Assembly (NCBI GenBank): GCA_022545805.1
Contig: JAKEIJ010000089.1
Coordinates: 1 to 6,026 of the forward strand
Direction of reading: 5' to 3'
DNA: 6,026 bases
Origin: Nitrosotalea sp.
GTDB lineage: Archaea > Thermoproteota > Nitrososphaeria > Nitrososphaerales > Nitrosopumilaceae
The position numbers were made by a program, and so were the translations under genes. Within the stretch, counting starts at the first letter, position 1, and each line of letters opens with the position of its first letter. Shown one piece after another: positions 5,874 through 6,026 of this stretch. The notes beneath the pieces were generated by a model that was not told the DNA's origin, searched no databases, and worked only from the letters and a program-made list of their open reading frames with translations.

Positions 5874-5882
5874 TAATTGACA

Positions 5883-5981
5883 ATGTGGGGCGCAAAGAAC
5901 GAATTCAAGTGTAAAGACTGTGATACCATTTTTACAGACAAGGACCACCTTGAACGACACAAACACGTTCACAAAAAGTAA
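5883..5981 (+). CDS. 32-aa single C2H2 zinc-finger microprotein
   Basis: The ORF is short but encodes an exact classical C2H2 finger: F8-x-C10-x2-C13-x3-F17-x5-L23-x2-H26-x3-H30, with hydrophobic core residues F17 and L23 in place. The finger fills almost the whole protein, with a seven-residue N-terminal lead (MWGAKNE) and two lysines after H30. C10, C13, H26 and H30 would bind one zinc ion. The helix face (TDKDHLERHKHVH) is charged and could contact DNA, RNA or a protein. Single-finger proteins of this size are known in archaea, and their targets are mostly unknown. The ATG at 5883 is supported by a TATA-like box about 26 nt upstream, which fits a leaderless transcript. The match to all zinc ligands and both core positions makes a chance ORF very unlikely despite the length. 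Confidence 0.85.
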   Translation: MWGAKNEFKCKDCDTIFTDKDHLERHKHVHKK

Positions 5982-5983
5982 AT

Positions 5984-6026
5984 CTACATGATCTTTACTG
6001 GGACTGGTACAATGCCTGAGTTGTAA
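5984..6026 (-). CDS. Possible 3' end of a minus-strand gene running off the right edge
   Basis: Read on the minus strand, the edge gives 13 sense codons ending in YNSGIVPVPVKIM and then TAG (5986-5984). The peptide looks like a natural beta-strand C-terminus, and the stop lies only 2 nt past the zinc-finger stop, a common convergent layout in compact archaeal genomes. With so few codons this is a weak call and no family can be named. A 12-codon plus-strand ORF (5988-6026) over the same bases is most likely chance. Confidence 0.25.
   Translation of the reverse strand, partial: YNSGIVPVPVKIM

Noticed and set aside
5988..6026. 12-codon plus-strand ORF ending exactly at the window edge
   Set aside because: It is too short to support, and the same bases read better as the C-terminus of a minus-strand gene.

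Overview
The window looks like chromosomal DNA from a mesophilic archaeon of the Thaumarchaeota (Nitrososphaerota), probably of the ammonia-oxidising kind. The grounds are an AT-rich composition, an archaeal Mre11-Rad50 arrangement, genes with TATA-like boxes 25-27 nt before the ATG and no Shine-Dalgarno (leaderless mRNAs), Sec-type secreted proteins with A-x-A cleavage sites, and a tiny C2H2 zinc-finger gene. The lineage is inferred from these traits, not from a database match.

Layout. (1) 1-2396, plus strand: the 3' end of a probable mre11, overlapping by 17 nt a complete but short rad50 (691 aa). This is a double-strand-break repair operon. (2) 2406-2663, minus strand: a small cytoplasmic DUF2024-family protein with a Cys/His cluster, convergent with rad50 (9 nt between stops), with its own leaderless promoter. 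(3) 2664-2830: an intergenic stretch with hairpins and T-tracts that probably terminates the next minus-strand gene. (4) 2831-5074, minus strand: a 747-aa secreted, sequon-rich, multidomain surface protein. It has two N-terminal beta-repeats, an unassigned beta-rich middle, one fibronectin type III domain and a third copy of the N-terminal repeat carrying six cysteines including a CxxCH. (5) 5075-5330: a divergent promoter region with a perfect 55-bp tandem duplication and three evenly spaced TACTGTA motifs. (6) 5331-5792, plus strand: a small, very basic secreted protein with a Pro/His-rich segment and a duplicated lysine-rich tail. (7) 5883-5981, plus strand: a 32-aa single C2H2 zinc-finger microprotein with a palindrome between its TATA-like box and start codon. 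(8) The right edge may hold the last codons of a minus-strand gene.

How it fits together. The left third is housekeeping DNA repair. The right two thirds look like cell-surface genes: two exported proteins read divergently from one duplicated control region and may be co-regulated. The zinc-finger gene beside them is a candidate small DNA-binding regulator, but nothing in the sequence links it directly to them. No mobile element, CRISPR array, tRNA or rRNA was recognised.
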